A DNA stretch of 12,736 bases from an uncultured Marmoricola sp. (GTDB taxonomy: Bacteria; Actinomycetota; Actinomycetes; Propionibacteriales; Nocardioidaceae). The position numbers and the translations under genes were made by a program. This document shows, in pieces, positions 1 through 6,413 of this stretch (the first letter of the stretch is position 1; every line of letters begins with the position of its first letter). Below the pieces are notes generated by a model. That model was given only the letters and a program-made list of their open reading frames with translations, was not told the origin of the DNA and did not search any database. The stretch spans positions 1 to 12,736 of the forward strand of contig CALMMO010000185.1 in the NCBI GenBank assembly GCA_937868455.1, read 5' to 3'.

Positions 1-167
1 GCAGACCACTTCGAAGAGTGGTTGACAGGCGCACTAAGAACGCTTCCTTTCGGGTTATAGTCGCGCCAAACGTTCAGGTTGGTAGACGCTATGTGATTGA
101 GATGTCCAGTCGCCGGCTCGTATGCGGTAGTCGAATTGTTTGGTTTTCGTTGAAATGGAGAGAATAA

Positions 168-698
168 ATGGCCAAGATCGACGTGTTGCTCGACCATGCG
201 AAGGCTCACCTGGACCCTGGTGAGCAGGTGCTTGCCACGGTCCTTGGCACCTACGAGACCAAGATTTTGGGGTCTGACAGCGTACGAACAGGCGTTTTGA
301 TCGCGACACCTGGCCGCCTTCTCTTCTACGCCAAGAAGCTTGGTGGCTACGATCTTGAGTCTTTTGCCTACGACAAGATTGCATCGTTTGAGCAGTCGAA
401 AAGCCTAATGGGTCATTCGGTGTCGTTCTATGCGTCCGGCAATAAGGTGCAGATGAAGTGGATCAACGACCTGGCCGCCATGCAGATTTTCGTGGAGACA
501 GTCAAGAGCAAGCTTGATAGTGCTGCCCATCCCGCCATTCCGGGGACCAATGTTCCTCAGCCGATGGCCGCTGCACCCGCTTCAACCGAAGAAGACATCT
601 TAGGAAAGATTCGGCAACTGGGTGAGTTGCACAAGGCGGACATCTTGTCGGACGAGGAGTTCACAACCAAAAAGGCGGAGCTTCTGGCACGGCTCTAA
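168..698 (+). CDS. PH-domain (YokE-like) protein with C-terminal SHOCT domain
   Basis: A 176-residue soluble protein with no signal peptide or membrane helix. Residues about 15-115 have the pattern of a bacterial PH domain of the YokE-like type: a TGVLIATPGRLLFY strand pair, then FAYDKIASFE, then YASGNKVQMKWI. Residues about 120-139 form an Ala/Pro-rich linker. Residues 141-175 fit a SHOCT module (KIRQLGELHKADILSDEEF, then KKAELL), a short helical motif often found at the ends of bacterial membrane-associated or oligomeric proteins. The ATG at 168 is chosen because GGAGAG lies at 157-162, five bases upstream. The biochemical role of this PH+SHOCT architecture is not established, and lipid or protein binding is inference only. 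It stands alone, with tad-like debris downstream. Confidence 0.85.
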   Translation: MAKIDVLLDHAKAHLDPGEQVLATVLGTYETKILGSDSVRTGVLIATPGRLLFYAKKLGGYDLESFAYDKIASFEQSKSLMGHSVSFYASGNKVQMKWINDLAAMQIFVETVKSKLDSAAHPAIPGTNVPQPMAAAPASTEEDILGKIRQLGELHKADILSDEEFTTKKAELLARL

Positions 699-788
699 CC
701 CGGTCAGCAAGCCGTCAGAGTCGGCGGAACAGGATGGCCGTGGCGATCGTGGCGAATCCTGGCCGGGTTTCGTCGTTGCCGGTTTATG

Positions 789-1040
789 CCGAGGCTGCCG
801 CAGACTAAGCCAGGTGCTATTTGGCTGAGTTGGGTGCCCAAGCCGGCTATCACGGTTAGCGTGCGCGAATCTGTGCGGTGGGGGACGTCGTGGGGGTGCA
901 AGTACGGTCGAGTGCCCCGATGAGCCTGCCGATTCTGGTGCTGGGTTGGGGGGCCGTCCCTTGTCACTGCTGAGGCCGAGTCGTTGTTGGTCGTGCAAAT
1001 GGCCCAACCTGTTGGCTGATTGTGCTTTGGCGACTTCGGT
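789..1040 (+). pseudogene. Decayed 3' end of a TadG-like gene (copy of the gene at 8314-8739)
   Basis: This stretch aligns with about 8530-8760, the last third of the intact TadG-like gene plus its 3' flank. Shared protein pieces in order are AAAD (intact AADY), YLAELGAQAGY (intact YLAQSGAQASY), and SAPMSLPILVLG (intact SAPINLPIPVPG). The DNA ends match too: GAGGCCGAGTCGTTGTTGG against the intact GAGGCCGAATCGCTCTTGC, then CAACCTGTTGGCTGAT just past the stop against CAACCTTTTGGCTGAT. The copy has in-frame stops (TAA at about 804, TAG at about 865), a few small indels, and no N-terminal two thirds. It cannot be translated. The match continuing past the stop codon shows it is a DNA-level duplicate rather than a distant homologue. 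Confidence 0.8.
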
Positions 1041-1251
1041 CAACTAATGCGCTTGCTCACGAGACGAAGAAGCACCAACGCACGCACGTCTGGTCGGCCA
1101 TTACAGGAAGGATGTCAACTATCCTCCGCATGATGCTTCGTCGTGAGGTATTGGCCTCACCAACCATCGTCCGAGCATCAGTGCGGGTCGCTGTGACGGT
1201 TTCTAACGTCCCTGGCGCAGCACCCGAAGTGATTTCGAGGGGAGCAGGCAC

Positions 1252-1374
1252 GTGGCATCACAGGTTGCTGTCGGCTGCTTGGCTTTGGCTGCAGTGGGTC
1301 TCGCATCCAAGCCTGGAGCCTTCACCTGCGCGGGACCAACAGGTAGGGCTGGACATGCACATTTCGTCTGGTGA
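1252..1374 (+). CDS. Possible 40-residue small hydrophobic protein
   Basis: A short frame starts at GTG 1252 behind a strong ribosome-binding site (GAGGGGAG at 1237-1244, seven bases before the start) and ends at TGA 1372-1374. It encodes VASQVAVGCLALAAVGLASK followed by a short polar tail with one Cys. The N-terminal half looks like a single membrane helix or a signal peptide. It overlaps the start of the next ORF (ATG 1355) by 20 bases, compatible with translational coupling. The family is not recognised. Because the frame is short and sits in decayed sequence, it may be chance; the ribosome-binding site is the main support. Confidence 0.3.
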   Translation: MASQVAVGCLALAAVGLASKPGAFTCAGPTGRAGHAHFVW

Positions 1375-1612
1375 TTGGATGATGACCGCAGCGATAGCCG
1401 CGAATTCACCCGAGTTGCTGATGGTGCCATTCCTATTTCTGGTAGTCGGCGTATTCATGATTGGCAGTGCCCCAACGCGCCCGGGCCGCTTTCGAGGGAT
1501 CCGGGGCGTGATGTGCATTTTGATCGCGATTGGTTTTGTGACGCAGACGTGGTGGCTGCTTTTTGTTGCACTCCTAATTTTGGCGGCTTTTAATGTCTAC
1601 GTATATGCGTAG
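1355..1612 (+). CDS. Small two-helix membrane protein, unknown function
   Basis: An 85-residue protein starting at ATG 1355, with a purine-rich AGGTAGGG at 1341-1348 six bases upstream. It has two clear membrane helices, about residues 21-37 (LLMVPFLFLVVGVFMIG) and 52-83 (a long stretch ending WWLLFVALLILAAFNVYVYA). These are joined by a short basic loop (TRPGRFRGIRG), so the loop is probably cytoplasmic. The frame stays open upstream to 1022, but that extra segment is not protein-like and contains no good start, so I use the internal ATG. The family is not recognised. Base composition is less GC-rich than the tad operon. An orphan membrane protein or the remnant of a larger one are both possible. 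Confidence 0.5.
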   Translation: MHISSGDWMMTAAIAANSPELLMVPFLFLVVGVFMIGSAPTRPGRFRGIRGVMCILIAIGFVTQTWWLLFVALLILAAFNVYVYA

Positions 1613-1706
1613 TAGGTGGGCGCAAACACACAAATTGCGACAGGTTGTGGTTCTCGGAGTATCCTTCACACTAAGCGAGTCTTTGGATTCCGTTAGGTCG
1701 TTGTAC

Positions 1707-1712
1707 GGGAGG
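1707..1712 (+). promoter_or_regulatory. Ribosome-binding site deciding the GTG start at 1718
   Basis: GGGAGG sits five bases before GTG 1718. The alternative in-frame starts are worse placed: GTG 1712 overlaps the site and ATG 1730 is 17 bases away. Confidence 0.55.
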
Positions 1713-1717
1713 TGGCT

Positions 1718-2116
1718 GTGCAAAAGCGTATGAGTGATGGGTCCGGACTTGAGAACCGGCCTCGAAGGCAGATTCCTTTGCGTTGGTTAATATTTGTCTT
1801 GGCAATTGTCTCCCTCAGCAATGCTCCCTTGTGGGGGCCAGTTTCGTTTGTTGCACTTGGTCTGGCTGTGATTGCCGTGTTGCTTCGCCTGGAAACCAGC
1901 AGTCGTGTTCTGCCATACATCGGGCTATTCGTCGTCACTTCGGTCATTCTTGGTTCGCTTTCGAGCGTCATTTCGCTTTCCAGTCGTGACATCACGTCGT
2001 GGCGGATTGCCCAGACTGGCGTTGTGATAGTTGGTGGGTCCCTCATGTTTGTCGAATTATGTGTTCGAATTGTCGCCGATATCCGCCACGGCTCCCGCGG
2101 CCGAGCCGCCAAATGA
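1718..2116 (+). CDS. Small integral membrane protein, unknown function
   Basis: A 132-residue protein from GTG 1718. A basic N-terminal segment (about residues 1-22, ending NRPRRQIPLRW) is followed by four hydrophobic segments: about 22-36 (LIFVLAIVSLSNAPL), 38-60 (GPVSFVALGLAVIAVLLRL), 67-87 (LPYIGLFVVTSVILGSL) and 98-118 (TGVVIVGGSLMFVELCVRIV). The tail is short and basic (DIRHGSRGRAAK). The positive-inside rule puts both ends in the cytoplasm. No enzymatic motif is visible and the family is not recognised. A GC-rich hairpin begins four bases after its stop codon, suggesting a single-gene transcript. It lies in the rearranged flank, so it may be accessory. Confidence 0.6.
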   Translation: MQKRMSDGSGLENRPRRQIPLRWLIFVLAIVSLSNAPLWGPVSFVALGLAVIAVLLRLETSSRVLPYIGLFVVTSVILGSLSSVISLSSRDITSWRIAQTGVVIVGGSLMFVELCVRIVADIRHGSRGRAAK

Positions 2117-2120
2117 ATCG

Positions 2121-2153
2121 CACGACGCGACGGAAATAGCAGGTAGCGTCGTG
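2121..2153 (+). terminator. Candidate terminator hairpin after the membrane protein gene
   Basis: A perfect 8-base inverted repeat, CACGACGC (2121-2128) and GCGTCGTG (2146-2153), with a 17-base loop, begins four bases after the stop codon at 2116. There is no T-run after it, so the terminator role is inferred from position and stem only. Confidence 0.35.
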
Positions 2154-2498
2154 TAAGTCCGGGGCGGCTTCCTTGGGCAACAGATGTTGGCTAGTGGGCG
2201 AACAGCCGATGGCCTTCTCATGGTGTATCGGTGGGCGATGTGCGGATCGCGCGAAGTACTCTTAAGACCTCGCCGAAGCTGATCCAATGACTGCTAGTCA
2301 GCGTATGGAGTGGTTTCTGCGGTTCCGATCGTCCGCCCCTCGGCTAGGCCCATGGCTTGCTAGGCGCAACCTCGAATGGATCTCTAGGGGCATCATGTTC
2401 ATGTCCACTGCTGTCGCTGACTGGGCCATGTCACGGAGGTAGACATGAATTCGTGGGTGCGCAGTTGCTGTGCAAGTTATAGAGCATATGTACTCTAG
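2154..2498. other. Non-coding stretch with no recognisable feature
   Basis: About 345 bases with stops in all frames and no credible gene, tRNA-like fold or long repeat on either strand. A minus-strand frame from about 2669 to 2298 is open but its translation is not protein-like. The stretch is less GC-rich than the operons to the right and may be intergenic or relic DNA. Confidence 0.4.
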
Positions 2499-2561
2499 TG
2501 GCGATATGAGGAGTTTGAACGCAATGGGCGCAGGTTCTGTGTTGTAGCTACTCCTCGCGGC

Positions 2562-2846
2562 ATGCCTGTCTACGGATCCGATGCCTCCGTCGGAGCTATC
2601 CTTTCCGGCCTTTGGGGTTTGGTGGTGTCGTCCGCATTTCCAAGATTCAATATCGTTGTTGTTTCCCATGAGCTGGATGGATTATTGTTCGTGCAAAATG
2701 TTCACTACTCACGGGTTGCATCTGGGGATGAGCTTGATGCCGCCTTTGATGCAATACTTGGTTTGTTCAGAGATCCCACCACCGATGTCTGGAGTGACAG
2801 GCCGCATCCTTTCAGACGGGCAACTCTGACTCTTCTGGGAATCTGA
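2562..2846 (+). CDS. Unrecognised ORF, possibly a gene fragment
   Basis: The frame encodes 94 residues from ATG 2562 and stays open back to 2499, where the extra residues (RYEEFERNGRRFCVVATPRG) also look protein-like. That suggests the 5' part was lost and the ATG is only an internal Met. The middle has natural-looking alternation (FPRFNIVVVSHELDGLLFVQ) and an acidic helix-like tail (SGDELDAAFDAILGLFRDP). No GAGGAG-type site is correctly spaced for ATG 2562. The frame ends just before the ISL3 transposase remnant begins on the other strand, so an insertion may have cut it. No family is recognised. It could be a degraded small globular protein or chance. Confidence 0.35.
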   Translation: MPVYGSDASVGAILSGLWGLVVSSAFPRFNIVVVSHELDGLLFVQNVHYSRVASGDELDAAFDAILGLFRDPTTDVWSDRPHPFRRATLTLLGI

Positions 2847-2864
2847 TCGCGATCAAACTCCTCC

Positions 2865-3300
2865 TCGTCTTTCATCCGCAATCCCCAAGCGAGATGGGAA
2901 AGAATCTGGAAGTAGTGGTGGTCGTTGCGGTAGCCGCGGCCGGTGCGTTTGATCTGTTTGATTGGGGTGTTCGCGGCCTCGGTTTTGGCGTTGGTCAGCC
3001 CGGTGGTGATGAAGTCCTCGATATCGTCCACCAGTCGTTGGTGGTGGCCCAGAGTCTGGTGGGCTCAGTCATTTCCGCGGCGAGCACCGTGGCCTGGACC
3101 GTCCACCAGGCGACCCCGATTGCGGCGGCGACCTCGTCGGCCGCACGCCTGGATGCGACGCCTGCGCGCAGGATCGCGGTCCGCAGCCGGGTCAGGCAAC
3201 GGGCCCGCGTGGGAAGCTGGTCGGTCGCCTGGGTGAACGGGCTCTTCCCAGATGAGGGTGTAGCGAGTGCTGACGTGGCGGTCCTGGGATAGACGTCGAG
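2865..3300 (-). pseudogene. ISL3-family transposase remnant with the catalytic core deleted
   Basis: Two minus-strand blocks of an ISL3-type transposase. The first (about 3270-3061) reads FTQATDQLPTRARCLTRLRT and later DEVAAAIGVAWWTVQATVLA, matching the helix-turn-helix segment that follows the zinc finger. The second (about 3058-2865, another frame) reads QTLGHHQRLVDDIEDFITTG and then LTNAKTEAANTPIKQIKRTG, the conserved C-terminal block around the last catalytic Glu. Between them the roughly 200-residue RNase H-like DDE core is missing and the frame shifts, so the element is dead. The N-terminal zinc finger is also absent. Family assignment rests on remembered family motifs. The exact element ends are not resolved. 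Confidence 0.75.
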
Positions 3301-3350
3301 GTCTTCGGATGATGGAAGTTCTCACACTGCCCCATCTGGAAGACCTCGAC
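3295..3350. repeat. 12-bp perfect inverted repeat at the junction of two IS remnants
   Basis: GTCGAGGTCTTC (3295-3306) is the exact reverse complement of GAAGACCTCGAC (3339-3350), and similarity extends a few bases inward (GATG against CATC). It lies where the minus-strand and plus-strand ISL3 remnants meet. The simplest reading is that each remnant kept the same sequence from near its transposase start, producing a head-to-head palindrome. Confidence 0.7.
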
Positions 3351-3370
3351 ATGCTCGAGTTACCGCTGGT

Positions 3371-3649
3371 GACCGCTCACGCGGGTTCGCCCACCCTGAT
3401 CTGAACGCTTTCTGTCGGCTCGACGAGCTCGGCCTTGTTGGTACTGGCCAACGCATCGTGCCCGACCGTGCTGTGCTCGCGTGCCGGGTGGTTGATCCTG
3501 ACCAGTGGTGTCGTCGCTGTGGCTGTGAAGGCACGCCGAGGGGCGCTGTGACCCGGCAACTGGCTCACGAGCCGTTCGGGTGGCGGCCCACTAGCTTTGC
3601 TGCTCACGATCCGGCGTTAGCGGCTTGTATGACTTTCAGGAAACCCTAG
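3371..3649 (+). pseudogene. N-terminal zinc-finger fragment of a second ISL3-family transposase
   Basis: The plus-strand frame reads FAHPDLNAFCRLDELGL, then VPDRAVLACRVVDPDQWCRR, then CGCEGTPRGAVTRQLAHEPF and GWRPTSF. This is the typical N-terminus of one group of actinobacterial ISL3 transposases, with the CRRCGC zinc-binding motif. Identity is lost after about 3598 and the frame runs into TAG at 3647-3649. The second Cys pair, helix-turn-helix and DDE core are all missing. The frame is open upstream to 3293 but has no good start codon. It belongs to a different ISL3 subgroup or copy from the minus-strand remnant beside it, and the two face away from a shared inverted repeat. Confidence 0.8.
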
Positions 3650-3731
3650 GTCCGTCGGCACTGAACTTAATGGCGACTTTCCGCAGCGGTGGAAGCTACG
3701 GCTATTTGAACCTTTCACCACACAGAGTTTC

Positions 3732-4152
3732 GCAGCGCGTGGCGGCAAGCACGAGTTGACGACGGTGATCCTTACTCAAGATTAAGTCGATGAGCTCGTT
3801 GAGCGGATGTTGAAGTCATCGGGTCGGCGAATCGATATCAGCCAGCCATTTGTGGATGCGATTTTGCCAGATGGGCACCGCCTGCATGCGGTGCTCGAGG
3901 GGAGATCACACGCAACCTCAGTGCGGTCAACATGCGCAAGTTCGTCCCCAAGTAGCCAATCTCAACGAATTGGTCCGTCCTGGGAGCATGTGTGAGTAGG
4001 CGGCGAAGTTCCGGGAAGCCTCGGTGCCTGCGGGGCCGCAACATCATGTTGGCCGGCACACGGTCCGGCAAGACGACACTGCTCAACTGTTTGGCCGTGG
4101 CGATCCCCGGCACCGATCGGATCAGTTCGGCCGAAGAGGCCTTCTGGAATGA
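3732..4152 (+). pseudogene. cpaF' : frameshifted internal fragment of a Tad ATPase gene
   Basis: It aligns base by base with about 4650-5070 of the intact cpaF downstream, from AARGGKHELT through the Walker A loop to ISSAEEAF. It begins without the N-terminal domain and stops before Walker B. Disabling changes include CAA to TAA at 3783-3785, a 2-base insertion at about 3903, a 1-base deletion at about 3950 and further stops (such as TAG in the copy of MSEQAA). The P-loop residue block reads GTRSGKTTLLNCL, one codon shorter than the intact GGTQSGKTTLLNCL. In the clean stretch 3732-3902, of 18 differences from cpaF I count 15 synonymous, 2 missense and 1 nonsense. Confidence 0.9.
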
Positions 4153-4350
4153 CCACCTTCTTGGCGTCCTCGATTCCCGCCGCCTTCATCACCACCTCGG
4201 TGGCTTTGAGCTTCGCAGCGTCTGACGACTTGGGCTGGTTGAGGATCCCCACCAAAACGGCGCGGGCTTGATCAGCGTCGAATCGGGCGTCCTTGTCCAC
4301 AGGCTCGACGTTTGGGGCTTTCCGAAATTCGGCGGAGCGTGCAGCATTCG
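4153..4350 (-). pseudogene. Unidentified antisense ORF fragment abutting the cpaF start
   Basis: The minus strand carries a protein-like frame: NAARSAEFRKAPNVEP, DKDARFDADQARAVLVGILN, QPKSSDAAKLKATEVVMKAA, GIEDAKKVVIPE. After about 4150 it runs into the antisense of cpaF' and loses sense, which marks a recombination junction. A GTG start at 4300 is possible, but the frame is open and protein-like further upstream, into the 5' end of cpaF. The helical repeat-like segment (residues AVLVGIL to VVMKAAG) resembles short alpha-helical hairpins of some phage or plasmid proteins such as small terminase subunits, but I cannot assign it. It may be chance coding opposite the operon leader. Confidence 0.3.
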
Positions 4351-4353
4351 TGC

Positions 4354-5595
4354 ATGGCCCCGCACGCGCCGAGTTTGATTGAGAGTCTCGATGCGCAGGT
4401 GCGTGCCGTCGTACGCCGCGAGGGTGTTGACCCGCAAGCTGACCTGGCCACTGTGCGCACGATCGCTCAGGAGGTGGTGCGGGCTCATGATGAGCGCAGC
4501 CTGACCGGGGTGGTCACGCCGGTTGCTGATCCCACCGGCACCATCGGAGAACTCGTCGCTCGAATTGCTGGGTTCGGGCCGCTGCAGAGCCTGCTCGATG
4601 ACCCCGAAGTTGAAGAAATTTGGATCAACGAACCAAGCCGAGTCTTTGCCGCACGAGGTGGCAAACATGAGTTGACGACGGTGATCCTCACTCAAGATCA
4701 AGTCGATGAACTCGTTGAGCGGATGTTGAAGTCATCGGGTCGACGCATCGACATCAGCCAGCCATTTGTCGATGCGATGTTGCCCGATGGCCATCGCCTG
4801 CATGTGGTGCTCGAGGGGATCACACGCAACTTCAGTGCGGTCAACATCCGCAAGTTCGTGCTCAAGGCAGCCAATCTCAACGAATTGGTTCGTCTGGGGA
4901 GCATGAGTGAACAGGCGGCAAAGTTCTTGGAAGCCTCGGTGCGTGCCGGGCTCAACATCATCGTGGCCGGGGGCACTCAGTCGGGCAAGACGACCTTGCT
5001 CAACTGTCTGGCGGCGGCGATCCCGGGCACTGAGCGGATCATTTCGGCCGAAGAGGTCTTCGAAATGAAGTTCAAACATTCCGACTGGGTGCCTATGCAA
5101 ACTCGTCAGCAAGGGCTCGAAGGGACTGGCACGGTGACCTTGCGCGACCTGGTGCGCGAGGCCCTGCGGATGCGCCCGACTCGCATCATTGTGGGTGAGG
5201 TGCGCAGTGCCGAGGCGTTGGACCTGCTGCTCGCCCTCAACTCTGGGCTGCCCGGCATGGCGACGGTGCACGCCAACAGTGCCCGTGAGGCATTGGTGAA
5301 ACTCTGCACGCTCCCGCTGTTGGCGGGGGAGAACATCTCTTCGCGGTTCGTGGTGCCAACCGTTGCCGCCGCCACCGATCTGGTGGTGCATCTGGGCATG
5401 GATGCGCAGGGAGTACGTCGCGTCAACGAGATCGTGGCGGTCCCCGGACGAGTCGAGAACGACATCATCGAAACCGAACCCATCTTCCACCGCACCAGCG
5501 CTGGCCTGCGGCGTCTGCACGGCAGTGCACCTCGACTCGACCAGTTCGAGCGCGCTGGCATCGACGTCGCGGCGATCTTGAGCGGGGACGACTAG
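4354..5595 (+). CDS. cpaF: Tad pilus assembly/secretion ATPase CpaF (TadA)
   Basis: A 413-residue cytoplasmic hexameric ATPase of the type II/IV secretion family that powers Tad/Flp pilus assembly. The N-terminal domain (about 1-130) includes the GFGPLQSLLDDPEVEEIWIN block typical of CpaF. The Walker A loop is GGTQSGKT at residues 206-213 (Lys212); Gln replaces the more common Gly. An acidic Asp/Glu box follows (ISAEEVFEMK). Walker B-like RIIVGEVR spans 277-284 (Glu282), and the His box is ATVHANS (His306). ATG 4354 is chosen over the TTG at 4312 because Met-Ala-Pro starts the family-like sequence. No well-spaced ribosome-binding site precedes it (GGCGGAG at 4331-4337 is 16 bases away). Its stop overlaps the tadB start by one base. 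Confidence 0.95.
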   Translation: MAPHAPSLIESLDAQVRAVVRREGVDPQADLATVRTIAQEVVRAHDERSLTGVVTPVADPTGTIGELVARIAGFGPLQSLLDDPEVEEIWINEPSRVFAARGGKHELTTVILTQDQVDELVERMLKSSGRRIDISQPFVDAMLPDGHRLHVVLEGITRNFSAVNIRKFVLKAANLNELVRLGSMSEQAAKFLEASVRAGLNIIVAGGTQSGKTTLLNCLAAAIPGTERIISAEEVFEMKFKHSDWVPMQTRQQGLEGTGTVTLRDLVREALRMRPTRIIVGEVRSAEALDLLLALNSGLPGMATVHANSAREALVKLCTLPLLAGENISSRFVVPTVAAATDLVVHLGMDAQGVRRVNEIVAVPGRVENDIIETEPIFHRTSAGLRRLHGSAPRLDQFERAGIDVAAILSGDD

Positions 5596-6413
5596 TGGAT
5601 GTCGTGATTGGCCTTTCGCTTGGCCTTGGGCTGCTGCTGATTTGGTCGGCGTTTGCTGTGCCAACCCAGCCGAAGGTGCGGCGGCCAAAGCAGTCCGAGG
5701 TGTCCAGGGGTTCGCTGGTGGGCCTTTCGCTCGCAGCGGCACTTGTGGCCGGCTTGGCGGTGTTTCTCATCTCGCGCACTGCAAGCGTTGCCGTGGTGTT
5801 TGCCGGCCTTGCGTCCTACCTTCCAGTTGCCCTGGTGCACGGGCGCGAACGACAGCGTCGCAGGGAGCATGCCGAAGTCTGGCCGGAGGCGGTCGACAAC
5901 CTCACGAGCGCCGTACGGGCTGGACTTTCCCTTCCCGAAGCGTTGATCGGACTTGCTACACGCGGCCCCGAGCCGCTGCGCCCCGCGTTCGCTGCCTTCG
6001 CCATTGACTATCAGGCCACCGGCCGGTTTGGAGAGTCACTCGACGCCCTCAAGCAGCGCTTGGCCGACCCCGTCGGCGATCGAGTGGTCGAGGGCATCCG
6101 GGTGGCCCGCGACGTCGGCGGCGGAGAGTTAGGTCGACTCTTACGCTCGCTCTCGGTGCATCTGCGCGAGGACCAACACACGCGATCTGAGTTGGAGGCG
6201 CGACAGTCGTGGACGGTCAATGGCGCCCGACTTGCCGTGGCAGCACCCTGGCTCGTGCTGTTGATGTTGAGCTTCCAGCCAGACGTGATTAGTCGCTACT
6301 CCTCACCTGTGGGCACCTTGATTTTGGTGGCGGGTGCCGGCATCTGCGTGATTGCCTATCGGCTGATGTTGCGCATTGGCAGATTGCCGGTCGACGAACG
6401 GATCTTGTCGTGA
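5595..6413 (+). CDS. tadB: Tad inner-membrane platform protein TadB (T2SSF domain)
   Basis: A 272-residue membrane protein starting at GTG 5595, whose G is the last base of the cpaF stop. Hydrophobic helices lie at about 3-22, 43-61 and 66-84. A cytoplasmic T2SSF-type helical domain follows (about 95-230, from WPEAVDNLTSAVRAGLSLPE through RVARDVGGGELGRLLRSLS), then two C-terminal helices (about 208-226 and 238-258). In Tad systems TadB pairs with TadC to form the membrane platform on which the CpaF ATPase acts. The GLSLPEAL motif and the paired small-residue ELGRLL segment are typical. TGA at 6411-6413 overlaps the tadC GTG, so translation is coupled. Length is normal for the actinobacterial family. 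Confidence 0.93.
   Translation: MDVVIGLSLGLGLLLIWSAFAVPTQPKVRRPKQSEVSRGSLVGLSLAAALVAGLAVFLISRTASVAVVFAGLASYLPVALVHGRERQRRREHAEVWPEAVDNLTSAVRAGLSLPEALIGLATRGPEPLRPAFAAFAIDYQATGRFGESLDALKQRLADPVGDRVVEGIRVARDVGGGELGRLLRSLSVHLREDQHTRSELEARQSWTVNGARLAVAAPWLVLLMLSFQPDVISRYSSPVGTLILVAGAGICVIAYRLMLRIGRLPVDERILS

Noticed and set aside
22..60. TTGACA at 22-27 with TTATAG at 55-60 as a promoter for the PH-SHOCT gene
   Set aside because: The spacing of 27 bases is far outside the usual 16-19, and no better -10 box lies at the right distance.
1022..1354. Longer N-terminus (111 more residues) for the two-helix membrane protein
   Set aside because: The extra sequence is not protein-like and begins inside the flank of the tadG relic; the ATG at 1355 has a purine-rich site.
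2298..2669. Minus-strand 123-residue frame
   Set aside because: No start context, odd composition, and it overlaps a more protein-like plus-strand frame.
2100..4350. CRISPR array or tandem repeat in the gene-poor flank
   Set aside because: No regularly spaced direct repeats were seen; the repeats present are the gene duplicates and the single IS palindrome.
4147..4350. Calling the antisense fragment a phage small terminase
   Set aside because: The resemblance is only a vague helical repeat pattern, with no diagnostic motif or phage neighbours.
4732..5742. Long (336-residue) open frame antisense to cpaF
   Set aside because: It is the shadow of a GC-rich coding strand; its translation is low-complexity and not protein-like, and cpaF is clearly the real gene.
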